Part shown: positions 7,209-15,132 of the stretch, one piece after another
Layout: every line of letters begins with the position of its first letter
Numbering within the stretch: position 1 is the first letter of the stretch
Source of the DNA: Bacteroidales bacterium UBA3623
Lineage (GTDB): Bacteria; Bacteroidota; Bacteroidia; Bacteroidales; UBA932
Direction of reading: 5' to 3'
Assembly (NCBI GenBank): GCA_002373715.1
Contig: DFLI01000138.1
Span: forward strand, 30,528-52,471
Length of the DNA stretch: 21,944 bases
Notes under the pieces: generated by a model
Databases searched by the model: none
What the model saw: the letters and a program-made list of their open reading frames with translations, nothing else
What the model was told of the DNA's origin: nothing
Program-made: the position numbers and the translations under genes

Positions 7209-8890
7209 CGTTTAATACAATCTGCGCTGTATCCGCCGATGACCTGCGAGTTGTGGTCGTAGTAGTAGATATATAGCATGAAGCCGTCAGTCGAAGGGGC
7301 CATGAGCACGTCACCGGCCGCTACGGAGTAGTCTCCGGTCTGGTACCAGGCAATGTTGGTATTGGACATGACCAGGGCTCCGGTGGACTCGAAGTCTCCG
7401 CTCACGGCAGCCGGGTTGGTGATGTCGTACACATACAGGCGCGGGCCGATGCCCCAGGCCGGGAAGTGGCTCACGATGAAGCCGGAGAGGTAAGTGGCAT
7501 TGTTGAACTGCTTGGAATCGAAGCAGTTGTAGTTCCAGCCCCAGCTGTTGCCGTCACTGGTGCCGGCGGTAGCACCGGCCGAGCCGTCGGCCTTCACCCA
7601 GGTGAGGACGTTGGGATCGTAGCAGGCACCGAACCAGCCGTCGTCCGGATTCGTGGAAGCGGCGCACATACTGGTTACGTTCACCGGAGCACTGCCCCAG
7701 ACCAGGCCGGAGGCGCTGGCGTCAATCAGTTCGGCCGATACCACGTTGCCCTCTTCCACCTGGATGGACCAGAACTTGCTGGAGGAGGTAATTCCGTCAA
7801 TGCCTTCCAGGGTGGCGATGATCTGGGCATTCCCGGTGATGTCGCCTATCACTTTCACCTTGTAACCCATAGGAAGGTCGGAGGTGTTGGTGAAGGAATA
7901 GAATTCCACAGGAGGCTCGTTTACGTAGGCGGTGGTCCAGATGGTGAAGGTCTCACCACCCTCGGCGTGATTGCACAGCAGGAGGTTGCCGGCCTCGTCG
8001 GAGGTGATGCCGGTCACGGTGGCGGCACCGGTATTGAGGTTACCGGCCTTCACACCGGTGAGCTTGTTCAGATAGACGGGAGCTCCGTCTCCGGTGGAAA
8101 CCACCAGGAAGTTGCCGGTAACGGCCATAGAGATGTAGGCTACGCTGTTGTAGGGCGGCAGTCCGAGGTTGGAAACCGGATCAAAGTTGAACAGCGGCTT
8201 TACGCTGGAACCGTTGAAGCCGTAATCGATCTTCTCGGGCACCTCTTTCACCACGGTGTATTCCGTCTTGTCCACGCCGTTGGCGGCCGTCACCGTGAAG
8301 GTGATGCCGTTGTTGTAGTCGTGGGGCTCGGAAGGATCCGGGGAAATGGAGGCGTGGGCAGAGATGGAGACCTTGGCCACGGCGGCCGACAGGTCATCGG
8401 CGCTCACGAGGGACACCTTGTGCTGCGCCTCGTCCACGATGCCGCTGATGGGCGGATCCAGGAGGTCAAAGGTAAGGAGCTGGGCCTTGCTGGAGTGTAC
8501 GCGGGTACCCGTAATCACAATCTTACGGCTGTTTCCGGAGGCATCCGTATAGGTAAACTCATTCTCTTCCGTGAGGTCCAGCACGGTCAGGCCGGGTTCG
8601 ATCTTGCAGTTGGGCTGCAGTTCGGCATTGATGCGGGCCTTGATCATGTAGATTTCCGTCTCGTCGAAGGAGCTTTCGGGATAGTAATAGGGAACCGGAA
8701 TCACAAAGCGGGTCTGTTCCGGATCGCTGATAGACAGCTTGGCCATTTCCTGGTTCTCGAAGGGACCAAAGGTGAAATAGGCCGTCAGGGAAGTGATACC
8801 CTGCCGCTCGGCGGTGGGCTTCACATATTCGGGCTGGTGGCACGCAGCGGCTACCAGGGCCAGAGACAATATGATGAGGAGTCTTTTCAT
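7205..8890 (-). CDS. DUF5018 domain-containing surface lipoprotein (probable glycan-binding protein)
   Basis: The start at 8890 gives 561 residues with a clear lipoprotein signal (MKRLLIILSL, lipobox AAAC, Cys17). An upstream Met at 8911 lies inside the SusD gene and only adds seven residues before the signal, so it was not used. Residues about 22-225 are the DUF5018 N-terminal part, with YVKPTAERQGITSLTAYF, tandem beta-sandwich strands and a strand ending ITFTVTAANGVDKTEYTV. Residues about 226-561 form a propeller-like domain with VTGITSDEAGN (292-302) and YVYDITNPAA, shared with the BACON lipoprotein of the same operon. Position just after SusC/SusD, 4 nt behind the SusD stop, is where Bacteroidetes PULs usually encode the surface glycan-binding protein (SusE/F position). 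Binding is inferred; no enzyme motif was recognised. Confidence 0.87.
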   Translation of the reverse strand: MKRLLIILSLALVAAACHQPEYVKPTAERQGITSLTAYFTFGPFENQEMAKLSISDPEQTRFVIPVPYYYPESSFDETEIYMIKARINAELQPNCKIEPGLTVLDLTEENEFTYTDASGNSRKIVITGTRVHSSKAQLLTFDLLDPPISGIVDEAQHKVSLVSADDLSAAVAKVSISAHASISPDPSEPHDYNNGITFTVTAANGVDKTEYTVVKEVPEKIDYGFNGSSVKPLFNFDPVSNLGLPPYNSVAYISMAVTGNFLVVSTGDGAPVYLNKLTGVKAGNLNTGAATVTGITSDEAGNLLLCNHAEGGETFTIWTTAYVNEPPVEFYSFTNTSDLPMGYKVKVIGDITGNAQIIATLEGIDGITSSSKFWSIQVEEGNVVSAELIDASASGLVWGSAPVNVTSMCAASTNPDDGWFGACYDPNVLTWVKADGSAGATAGTSDGNSWGWNYNCFDSKQFNNATYLSGFIVSHFPAWGIGPRLYVYDITNPAAVSGDFESTGALVMSNTNIAWYQTGDYSVAAGDVLMAPSTDGFMLYIYYYDHNSQVIGGYSADCIKR

Positions 8891-8894
8891 AGGG

Positions 8895-10550
8895 CTATTT
8901 CCATTCGGCATATTGTTCTACAAGGGAATTGCTATTGAGTTCGGAGGAAGGCATGGGGAAGCGGGCCATCTTCTCAGGGAAGTTGCGGTCCTTGTCATCC
9001 ACCGAAACGTAGGTGTACTCAAACTGGCCGGCCACGGCGGCGGGAGTAATCTTGAGGCCATGGACCTGGTACCCGTTGAGACCCACGGGATAGGCCTTGG
9101 AGGCATCTCCCCAGCGGCGGAGATCCCAGTACCAGAGACCCTCGTAGGCCAGTTCCACGCGGCGTTCCTGGCGGATGGCATTCCAGAGGTCTTCCCCGCT
9201 CAGGTTGGCAGAAGGAAGTCCCACGCGGTCGCGGATTTCCTTGATGGCAGCGTTGGCCCCGTCCACATCGTTGGTGCGGAAGCAGGCTTCGGCCTTGTTC
9301 AGAAGGACTTCGCCATAGCGGAGGAGAATAGCGGGCTGGAGGCTCTTGGAAGCATCGCGCTCCTGCAGGTTGTGGCTCTCGTCCACGCCTTTGCGGAGGT
9401 AATAACCGGTAGTGGTACGGCCCTGGGGCTGGGCTTCTTTTCTCCACTCGGCCCAGCCGTCTTCACCGCCCACATAGGGCTGGATGGTACGGCCCTTCCA
9501 GGTGGCTCCGTTGTAAAGGATGGTGGCCTGGAAACGGGGCTCCAGCTCCTTATACGGAGGTTCGGCCGTAGTGGTGGCATGCCAGGCGCTCCAGTCGGGG
9601 AAACCGCCGGTTGCCAGTTCGTAGCTTTCTACCATCTCCTGGGTAGGGGTAGCATAGCCACCGCCCTGAAGGCCCAGTTCTGCGAAGTCTCCTCCCGGGC
9701 TGTAGTAGAAGTCAAAGGAATGCATCACATTGTCGGCATAAGAGAAGTTGTACTGGAGGATGCTCTCCTGGCCGCCGCCGTTGAATACGCCGGCATAGTC
9801 GGCCTCCAGGGCGTAGCCCAGTTCCTTCACTTTATTGGCGGCAGCAATGACGCCTTCGTAGTCCTTGGCGTAAAGCAGGGCACGGGTAGCCAGGGCATAG
9901 GCGGCACCCTTGTCCAAGCGGCCGCGGGCATCGGCCTTGACCGGAAGGTTGGACTCGGCAAAGGCAAGGTCTTCCTTGATCATCTTCCAGCCTTCCGCTT
10001 CGGAGCTCACGGCTTTGTCCTTGGCGATGGCGGTCAGGTCTTCGTCGTAGATGATCACTTCTTTATAGCGCTTGACCAGTTCAAAGTACAGCCAGCCGCG
10101 CATCAGGCGAAGCTCTGCCTCCAGGCGGGTCTGATCGGCCTCCGGGAGGTCTTTCCCCAGCGTGTGGAGGTTGTAGATGGCCTCGTTGGTGCGGCGTACA
10201 CCGCGGTACAGGCTTTCCCAGCAACCCATGTACACGTCTACGTAGTTGGCGGTAAGGGTGGAGCCGCCGTAAGCCACTTCACTGGGAATGAAGCACATGC
10301 TGTTATAGAGATAGGAGCCGTATTTGAGCTCGTCCGTAAGGGCTTCCGTCATACCTACGGCGCAAGGATAGCTTACATAGATGTCGTAGGCGTAGGAGTA
10401 GATGAAGTTCACGGCATATTCGGCCGAAGTGACATCGGCCCACATCACCTTGTCAGAGATGCTGTCCCTGGGGGTGAGGTCCAAAAGCTTGTTGCAGGCG
10501 GTAGCAGAAAGCATCGCGACTGCAGAGGCAAGAATCAAAATCTTTTTCAT
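8895..10550 (-). CDS. SusD/RagB-family outer-membrane nutrient-binding lipoprotein
   Basis: This 551-residue protein has a lipoprotein signal (lipobox SATAC, Cys19) followed by NKLLDLTPRDSISD, the usual SusD start. The body is rich in helix with TPR-like segments (for example RTNEAIYNLHTLGKDLPEA and the LRLMRGWLYFELVKRYKEV helix). The C-terminal RagB/SusD region contains IRQERRVELAYEGLWYWDLR and ends in RFPMPSSELNSNSLVEQYAEW, a standard SusD tail. SusD proteins cap the SusC barrel and bind the glycan for import. It lies 12 nt downstream of its SusC partner and 4 nt upstream of the DUF5018 gene. The ligand cannot be deduced. Confidence 0.96.
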   Translation of the reverse strand: MKKILILASAVAMLSATACNKLLDLTPRDSISDKVMWADVTSAEYAVNFIYSYAYDIYVSYPCAVGMTEALTDELKYGSYLYNSMCFIPSEVAYGGSTLTANYVDVYMGCWESLYRGVRRTNEAIYNLHTLGKDLPEADQTRLEAELRLMRGWLYFELVKRYKEVIIYDEDLTAIAKDKAVSSEAEGWKMIKEDLAFAESNLPVKADARGRLDKGAAYALATRALLYAKDYEGVIAAANKVKELGYALEADYAGVFNGGGQESILQYNFSYADNVMHSFDFYYSPGGDFAELGLQGGGYATPTQEMVESYELATGGFPDWSAWHATTTAEPPYKELEPRFQATILYNGATWKGRTIQPYVGGEDGWAEWRKEAQPQGRTTTGYYLRKGVDESHNLQERDASKSLQPAILLRYGEVLLNKAEACFRTNDVDGANAAIKEIRDRVGLPSANLSGEDLWNAIRQERRVELAYEGLWYWDLRRWGDASKAYPVGLNGYQVHGLKITPAAVAGQFEYTYVSVDDKDRNFPEKMARFPMPSSELNSNSLVEQYAEWK

Positions 10551-10562
10551 GATGCTGTCTGT

Positions 10563-13500
10563 TTAGAAGGTTAAGGTAATACCGCCCATGAGGTAACGCT
10601 GCTGAGGATAGTAGCCGTTGTTCACGCCCGGGGATTCCGGGTCAATTCCCTTGGGCAGGCCGTCAATGGTAAAGAGGTTATTGCCCTCTACAAACAGGCG
10701 CAGGCCTTCCACGCCAAAGCGCTGGGTAAAGGTCTTGGGGAGGGTGTAGCCCAACTGGGCGGTTTTCAGACGGATGTATTTGCCGTCTTTCCACCAGAAG
10801 CTGGAGGCCAGGCCGTTGTCTCCGCCATGGCCGGTGGTGGCCAGGGTAAGGCGGGGCCACTCCCCGTTGGGATTATAGATGCTGTAGGCGCCTTCCACCA
10901 GGAACAAGGGAGAGTTGCCGCCCTCCTTGAAGGTCTGGGTCCAGATGGTGTTGTCGTCGTAGCCGTTGTAATAGGTGCCGGTCATGGATACCTGGAACAG
11001 GGCACCGCCGGTGAACTGGAGGTTCAGGTCAAAGCCATTCCATCCCATGTTCACATTGAGGCCGAAGGTGAGTTCGGGGCGGTTGGACTTTCCAAAGATA
11101 CCGCGGTCGTCCCAGTCAATCTTGCCGTCTCCGTTGAGGTCGGTGTACTTGATGTCACCTACGTTGGGACGGGTGCCGTACCAGGCGCTGTTGTCAATCT
11201 CTTCTTCGGAGCGGTACAGGCCCTCGGCCTTCCAGCCCCAGTGTGCACCATAAGTAGTGCCTGTGACCTTCTGCCACTCGGGGATGTTGGGCTCGTCCTG
11301 GTACACCAGCCAACGGGTCTTGGACCAGGTGAGGGTGGCGCCCAGTTCATAGTAGAACGGCTTGCCGCCCAGGTTGAACCGGTTCTTGTGGGTAAGGAGG
11401 ATATCGATACCCTTGGCATCAATGGCGTTCTTGTTCACATAAGAGGGATAGTAGCCGCCCATGGAAGAAGGCTTGCCGCCGCCGTTGCCGGTGAGGATGT
11501 CATACGTGTAGTTGTAGAAGAGATCGATCTCTCCACCCAGCTTGCCGCCCCACAGGGAGAAGTCCGTACCTACGTTGTAAGACAAGGTCTTTTCCCAGGT
11601 GAGGTCCTTGTTGGGAACCCCTACGGTATAATAGGACGGCGTGGCGCCGGTGCTGTAGACCACTTTGCCGGATTCGGCATACTGGCTCAGGAACATGAAG
11701 GCGCTCACGTTGTCACTGCCCAGCAGACCTACGCTGGCGCGGACCTTCCAATCGTCCAGGGCGCCGGCACCTTTCATGAAGTCTTCCTGGGAAATTCTCC
11801 AGCCCAGGGAGGCCGAAGGGAAGAAGCCCCAGCGGGTCTTGGTCATGCCGGCGAACTTGTAGGAGCCGTCCACGCGGCCGGTGAATTCGGCCAGATACTT
11901 TTCGTCGTAGTTGTAACGGATGCGGCCCACGTAGCCGGCGCTGCGGGAAGCGTTGCTGGAGCCCATCACCGGGCTGGCGGTAGGAGTACCGTTGTCCAGC
12001 TCGGGCAGCAGGGCAAACGGGAGGTTCTTCACGTAGGCGCTGAGGTTGTTGGTCTTATAGTCGCGGAGCTCGGTGAGCAGGAGGCCTTCCACATTGTGCT
12101 TGCCGAAATGACCGTCATAGGAGAGGCTCACCTGCCCGGTGAGGGACTCGGAATACCAGGAGCCCTCCCCCAGTTTGATGCCGTCTGCGGCTCCGTTCAC
12201 ATCTACCAGCGGGCCCACCCAGCCCCAGGTACCGTCGGCAGAACGGGTGGCAGCCATCACGTAGTAAGGGGTGTCCAGGTTCTTGTTGTAGGAGCTGGAA
12301 TTGTCGTAGGCGCCGCTCACCTTGAGCTGGAGGCCTTTCACCCAGGGAATATCCCATGCCAGGGAGGCGTTGGCCTGGGCGCTGAGGCTCTTGGTGCTCT
12401 TGTTGCCGGACAAGTTCAGGGCGGCCAGCGGGCTATAGGGATAGCCCTGGTTGTTGGCGTAAGTGCCCGTATAGTAGTCTCCCACCTTTTCGGGAAGGAA
12501 AGGAAGCATGCCTATGGTCTGGTGGGCCACGGAGAAGTAACCCACCTCATAGGAACCGCCGTCCGAACCGCCGGAGGCAAAACGGGGGGTGCTGCGCTGT
12601 CCCACCACGCCGCTCAAGCCGGCCGTGAAGGTGAGGTATTTGCCAATCTTGGATTCGATGTTGGCGCGTAGATTATAGCGTCTGTAATTGTAACCCTTGA
12701 TGTTACCGTTCTGGCCCATGTAACCTGCGCCCACAAAGTAACGGACTTTCTCGTTACCGCCCTGCACGGTCACATTGTGCTTGTGGGTGATACCGGTGCC
12801 GAATACCTTCTTGATGTAGTTCACGTTGTCCCACCCGTCGGCCGGGTCTCCGTTGGTCATGGCCGCCACGTTCTCCTTGGAGAAGTAAGGGACATACTCT
12901 TCCGGGCGGGAAATGGTGCCGTTGGCCAGCTGATCCATCATCTGGGCCGTGTTGTAATAGTAGGCATACTGGGGACCGTCCATGAATTCCGGGAAGTTGG
13001 CGTTCATGGATGCACCCACGGAACCGTTATAGGTAATGTGGACATCGCCGCGGTTGCCCTTCTTGGTAGTGATGATGATCACACCGCCGGCGGCCTTGAG
13101 GCCATAGACGGCGGCCGAAGCACCATCTTTAAGCACAGATACGCTCTCGATGTCCGAGGGGTCAATGTCGTTGATGTTGTCTACCGGGAAGCCGTCCACC
13201 ACGTAAGAGACGCCGTAAACGGAACCACGGATACGGAGGGAGGCCTGGTCCAGGCCCGGTTCGCCGGATTCCTGCACGGAGGAAATACCGGGAAGCTTAC
13301 CCGCCAGCACCTGCGAAACGTTGGTGGAGGGGGATTTGAGAAGTTCATCGCCCTTGATGGCCGAAACGGCCGCCGTAAGGGTTTCCTTCTTGGCTGTACC
13401 GTAACCCACCACAACAACATCCTGGAGGTAGAAGGTGTCTTCTTCCATGGTGATGTTGACACGGGATTCACCCTTCCAAGGGTAGGTGACGGTGGTCATT

Positions 13501-13733
13501 CCCAGGGAGGCAAATTCCAGGACCGAGCCCTTGGGAACCTTGAGGGTCCAGGTGCCGTCTGCTCCGGTACTGGTACCGGTAGACGTTCCCTGGATCATGA
13601 CGGTAACCCCGGGAAGGGCGTGTCCTTCGGAATCTGTTACCTTTCCCTGCACGTTTGCCTGGGCAAACGCAATCCCCTGAGCCAGGATGCATCCTGCCAG
13701 GAGAAGGGTCAAGAAACGGAAAATGGGTTTCAT
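10563..13733 (-). CDS. SusC/RagA-family TonB-dependent outer-membrane transporter
   Basis: This 1056-residue protein has a signal-peptidase-I signal (cleavage likely after AFA or AQA, about residue 24-26). A carboxypeptidase-regulatory-like domain covers about 28-100 (NVQGKVTDSEGHALPGVTV), then the SusC hallmark DVVVVGYGT (105-113), the plug (about 114-240, with IRGSVYGVSYVVDGF and SVLKDGASAAVYGLKAAGG), and a 22-strand barrel ending in GGITLTF with terminal Phe. It imports oligosaccharides through the outer membrane with TonB energy, with the SusD lipoprotein as lid. The plug segment between IRG and VVDG is 5 residues shorter than in the second SusC of this window. It begins 23 nt after the epimerase stop, so it is not the first gene of its operon. 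There is no sigma/anti-sigma STN domain at the N-terminus. Confidence 0.97.
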   Translation of the reverse strand: MKPIFRFLTLLLAGCILAQGIAFAQANVQGKVTDSEGHALPGVTVMIQGTSTGTSTGADGTWTLKVPKGSVLEFASLGMTTVTYPWKGESRVNITMEEDTFYLQDVVVVGYGTAKKETLTAAVSAIKGDELLKSPSTNVSQVLAGKLPGISSVQESGEPGLDQASLRIRGSVYGVSYVVDGFPVDNINDIDPSDIESVSVLKDGASAAVYGLKAAGGVIIITTKKGNRGDVHITYNGSVGASMNANFPEFMDGPQYAYYYNTAQMMDQLANGTISRPEEYVPYFSKENVAAMTNGDPADGWDNVNYIKKVFGTGITHKHNVTVQGGNEKVRYFVGAGYMGQNGNIKGYNYRRYNLRANIESKIGKYLTFTAGLSGVVGQRSTPRFASGGSDGGSYEVGYFSVAHQTIGMLPFLPEKVGDYYTGTYANNQGYPYSPLAALNLSGNKSTKSLSAQANASLAWDIPWVKGLQLKVSGAYDNSSSYNKNLDTPYYVMAATRSADGTWGWVGPLVDVNGAADGIKLGEGSWYSESLTGQVSLSYDGHFGKHNVEGLLLTELRDYKTNNLSAYVKNLPFALLPELDNGTPTASPVMGSSNASRSAGYVGRIRYNYDEKYLAEFTGRVDGSYKFAGMTKTRWGFFPSASLGWRISQEDFMKGAGALDDWKVRASVGLLGSDNVSAFMFLSQYAESGKVVYSTGATPSYYTVGVPNKDLTWEKTLSYNVGTDFSLWGGKLGGEIDLFYNYTYDILTGNGGGKPSSMGGYYPSYVNKNAIDAKGIDILLTHKNRFNLGGKPFYYELGATLTWSKTRWLVYQDEPNIPEWQKVTGTTYGAHWGWKAEGLYRSEEEIDNSAWYGTRPNVGDIKYTDLNGDGKIDWDDRGIFGKSNRPELTFGLNVNMGWNGFDLNLQFTGGALFQVSMTGTYYNGYDDNTIWTQTFKEGGNSPLFLVEGAYSIYNPNGEWPRLTLATTGHGGDNGLASSFWWKDGKYIRLKTAQLGYTLPKTFTQRFGVEGLRLFVEGNNLFTIDGLPKGIDPESPGVNNGYYPQQRYLMGGITLTF

Positions 13734-13756
13734 TATGTTACGTTTTAGGTTGTTGG

Positions 13757-14944
13757 TTATGCTTGTTTATCTGCAATGTCCTGCAGGATGGTTCCTATCT
13801 GATACAGGGCTCTGGGCACGTGGAAGCATCCCTTCCACTTGCCGCCCTTGAGCGGAAGCAGCACCTCTCCCCTGCGGTTCAGGTAGCCAAACCACTCGGG
13901 GTACTCCGGATCCTTGAAGCGGGTCCAGAGGTAATGGTCCAGTTTGAGGAACCATTCCAGGGCCTTCTCGTTGCCGGTGAGCTGATAGCCTTTGATCATA
14001 CAGATGGCGCTTTCCAGGTGCACCCACCACAGCTTCTGGTCCCATTCCAGTTCCTGGGTGGGATAGCCCTTGCGGTCCATGAAGTAGAAGATACCGCCGT
14101 ACTCCTTGTCCCAGCCGTAGTCAATCACGCGCAGGGCAATCTCCATGCTCTTGTCTATGATATCCTGCCGGTTCAGGCGCAGGCCCAGGTTCATCATGAA
14201 CCAGAGGGCCTCCAGGTCGTGGCCGGGATTGATGCGGCGGCCCTCAAAACAATCAATCAGACTGCCGTCCGGGGCCAGGTTTTCTACCATCACGCCCAGG
14301 TCGGGCTGGTAAAAGACGTCAAATACCTCATGCAGGGCCTCCTCGATGGTCTTGTCCAGCAGAGATTTGTCTTCAATGATGGGTTCAATCTCCAGGGCCA
14401 TGTTACAGATGATCATGGGCAGGGCGAAGTCTTTCATGGGACGCGTGCCGGGCACGGCCTTCAGCCATTTTCCTTTGGGATTGGAACGGCGGTCCAGGAT
14501 GCGCTGGAAGGTCTTCCTTGCCAGATCGGCCCAATGTTCCTCTCCGGTGGCTACGGCCAGCTGGGCAAACCCCATGCAGGCAAAGGTGTTGGAGAAAATG
14601 TTGTAGGGGGCAATGATGGGCTTGCCTTCCCGGGTAAGGGAAAAGTAGAAGTCGTAGTTGCCGTCGTGGCCGTATTTTTCCAGGAAGTTGGCTCCTTGCC
14701 GGGCACACGCCAGCCAGGCTTCATTCTTTTCTACCTTATTATAAAGCATGGCGAACATCCATACTTCGCGCCCCTGCAACCAGACAAATTTGTCGGTGTC
14801 AAAGACGCTGCCGTCCCGATTCAGGCAGGTGAAATAGCCTCCGTACGCAAGGTCTTGCGATTTTTCCAGCCAGAAGGGCAGGACACTTCCCAGAAGCTCT
14901 TCACGATACTTTTTTGCCAGGTTTTCAAAATCCAGTTTAGTCAT
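13757..14944 (-). CDS. AGE-family N-acylglucosamine 2-epimerase (renin-binding-protein type)
   Basis: This 395-residue cytosolic (alpha/alpha)6-barrel enzyme has no signal peptide. It should interconvert N-acetylglucosamine and N-acetylmannosamine. Motifs in order are WLQGREVWMFAMLYN (55-69), NPGHDLEALWF (239-249), LWWVHLESA (305-313) and FHVPRAL (374-380). Arg59, His242, Glu311 and His375 line up at a near-constant offset with Arg57, His239, Glu308 and His372, the catalytic set of the Anabaena enzyme as recalled. Length and these motifs favour AGE over the related cellobiose 2-epimerases or YihS-type isomerases, but a mannose- or oligosaccharide-specific member is not excluded. It is the first gene after the minus-strand promoter and starts the PUL operon, divergent from the ROK regulator. 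Homologues act in sialic-acid or GlcNAc catabolism, but no sialidase or NanA-type lyase is visible here. Confidence 0.9.
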   Translation of the reverse strand: MTKLDFENLAKKYREELLGSVLPFWLEKSQDLAYGGYFTCLNRDGSVFDTDKFVWLQGREVWMFAMLYNKVEKNEAWLACARQGANFLEKYGHDGNYDFYFSLTREGKPIIAPYNIFSNTFACMGFAQLAVATGEEHWADLARKTFQRILDRRSNPKGKWLKAVPGTRPMKDFALPMIICNMALEIEPIIEDKSLLDKTIEEALHEVFDVFYQPDLGVMVENLAPDGSLIDCFEGRRINPGHDLEALWFMMNLGLRLNRQDIIDKSMEIALRVIDYGWDKEYGGIFYFMDRKGYPTQELEWDQKLWWVHLESAICMIKGYQLTGNEKALEWFLKLDHYLWTRFKDPEYPEWFGYLNRRGEVLLPLKGGKWKGCFHVPRALYQIGTILQDIADKQA

Positions 14945-14966
14945 AGCGCTATATTTTAGACAAGGG

Positions 14967-14976
14967 AAACCTAATT
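14967..14976 (-). repeat. 10-bp motif AATTAGGTTT, copy on the PUL side
   Basis: AATTAGGTTT reads on the minus strand here and recurs exactly on the plus strand at 15069-15078, so the two copies form a widely spaced inverted pair flanking both promoters. This copy lies at or just past the predicted start of the PUL transcript. It also sits inside a short GGGAA-N6-TTCCC dyad (14964-14979). A regulator-binding site is inferred. Confidence 0.5.
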
Positions 14977-14984
14977 CCCCGCTA

Positions 14985-15015
14985 CAAATTTACAAACAAA
15001 TATTAAAGGCACAAT
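14985..15015 (-). promoter_or_regulatory. Predicted Bacteroidetes promoter of the PUL operon
   Basis: On the minus strand TAAATTTG (14985-14992) fits the -7 box TAnnTTTG exactly. ATTG (15012-15015) lies 19 nt upstream as a three-of-four match to the -33 box TTTG. The start of transcription would fall near 14977, about 30 nt before the epimerase ATG at 14944. No other -7 match was found on this strand in the gap. Confidence 0.65.
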
Positions 15016-15017
15016 AG

Positions 15018-15038
15018 TTTTTAACAAATTATTAAAAA
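15018..15038. promoter_or_regulatory. AT-rich inverted repeat, possible ROK-type operator
   Basis: TTTTTAA (15018-15024) and TTAAAAA (15032-15038) form perfect 7-bp arms with a 7-bp spacer. The 21-bp span and T-rich/A-rich arms resemble NagC/Mlc operators. It lies just upstream of the minus-strand -33 box. The region is very AT-rich, so chance symmetry is a real alternative. Confidence 0.3.
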
Positions 15039-15055
15039 TAAATCTTGATTTTATA

Positions 15056-15080
15056 ACAAACCACTGTTAATTAGGTTTGT
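15056..15080. promoter_or_regulatory. 25-bp inverted repeat overlapping the regulator promoter (candidate operator)
   Basis: ACAAACC (15056-15062) and GGTTTGT (15074-15080) are perfect 7-bp inverted arms separated by 11 bp. The right arm covers the -33 TTTG of the ROK gene promoter, so a protein bound here would block that promoter. This suggests autoregulation by the ROK protein. It also overlaps the plus-strand copy of AATTAGGTTT. Confidence 0.5.
15069..15078 (+). repeat. 10-bp motif AATTAGGTTT, copy on the ROK side
   Basis: This is an exact match, in opposite orientation, to the copy at 14967-14976. It overlaps the right arm of the 25-bp inverted repeat and the -33 box of the ROK promoter. 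Confidence 0.5.
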
Positions 15081-15107
15081 GATTCTGCTCCGAATTGGTT
15101 ATCTTTG
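15076..15107 (+). promoter_or_regulatory. Predicted Bacteroidetes promoter of the ROK-DUF4434 operon
   Basis: TTTG (15076-15079) and TATCTTTG (15100-15107) match the -33 and TAnnTTTG -7 boxes exactly, with a 20-nt spacer. Transcription should begin around 15112-15115, leaving a leader of about 20 nt before the ATG at 15133. A GTG at 15079 in the same frame lies upstream of this start site, so it cannot be used by this transcript. Confidence 0.8.
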
Positions 15108-15132
15108 CCATAATTTGAATAATCACAGACCT

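Noticed and set aside
13757..14944. Sialic-acid utilisation locus (epimerase plus MFS transporter, as in nanLET)
   Set aside because: There is no N-acetylneuraminate lyase, sialidase or 9-O-acetylesterase in the window, and the MFS protein is a sugar porter, not a NanT-like sialic acid transporter.
15079..15132. GTG start at 15079 for the ROK regulator
   Set aside because: It lies between the -33 and -7 boxes of the predicted promoter, so it would not be transcribed. The ATG at 15133 gives the normal ROK length.
14945..15132. Possible small RNA or riboswitch in the divergent gap
   Set aside because: Both predicted leaders are only about 20-30 nt, too short for a riboswitch, and the dyads fit operator sites better than RNA structure.
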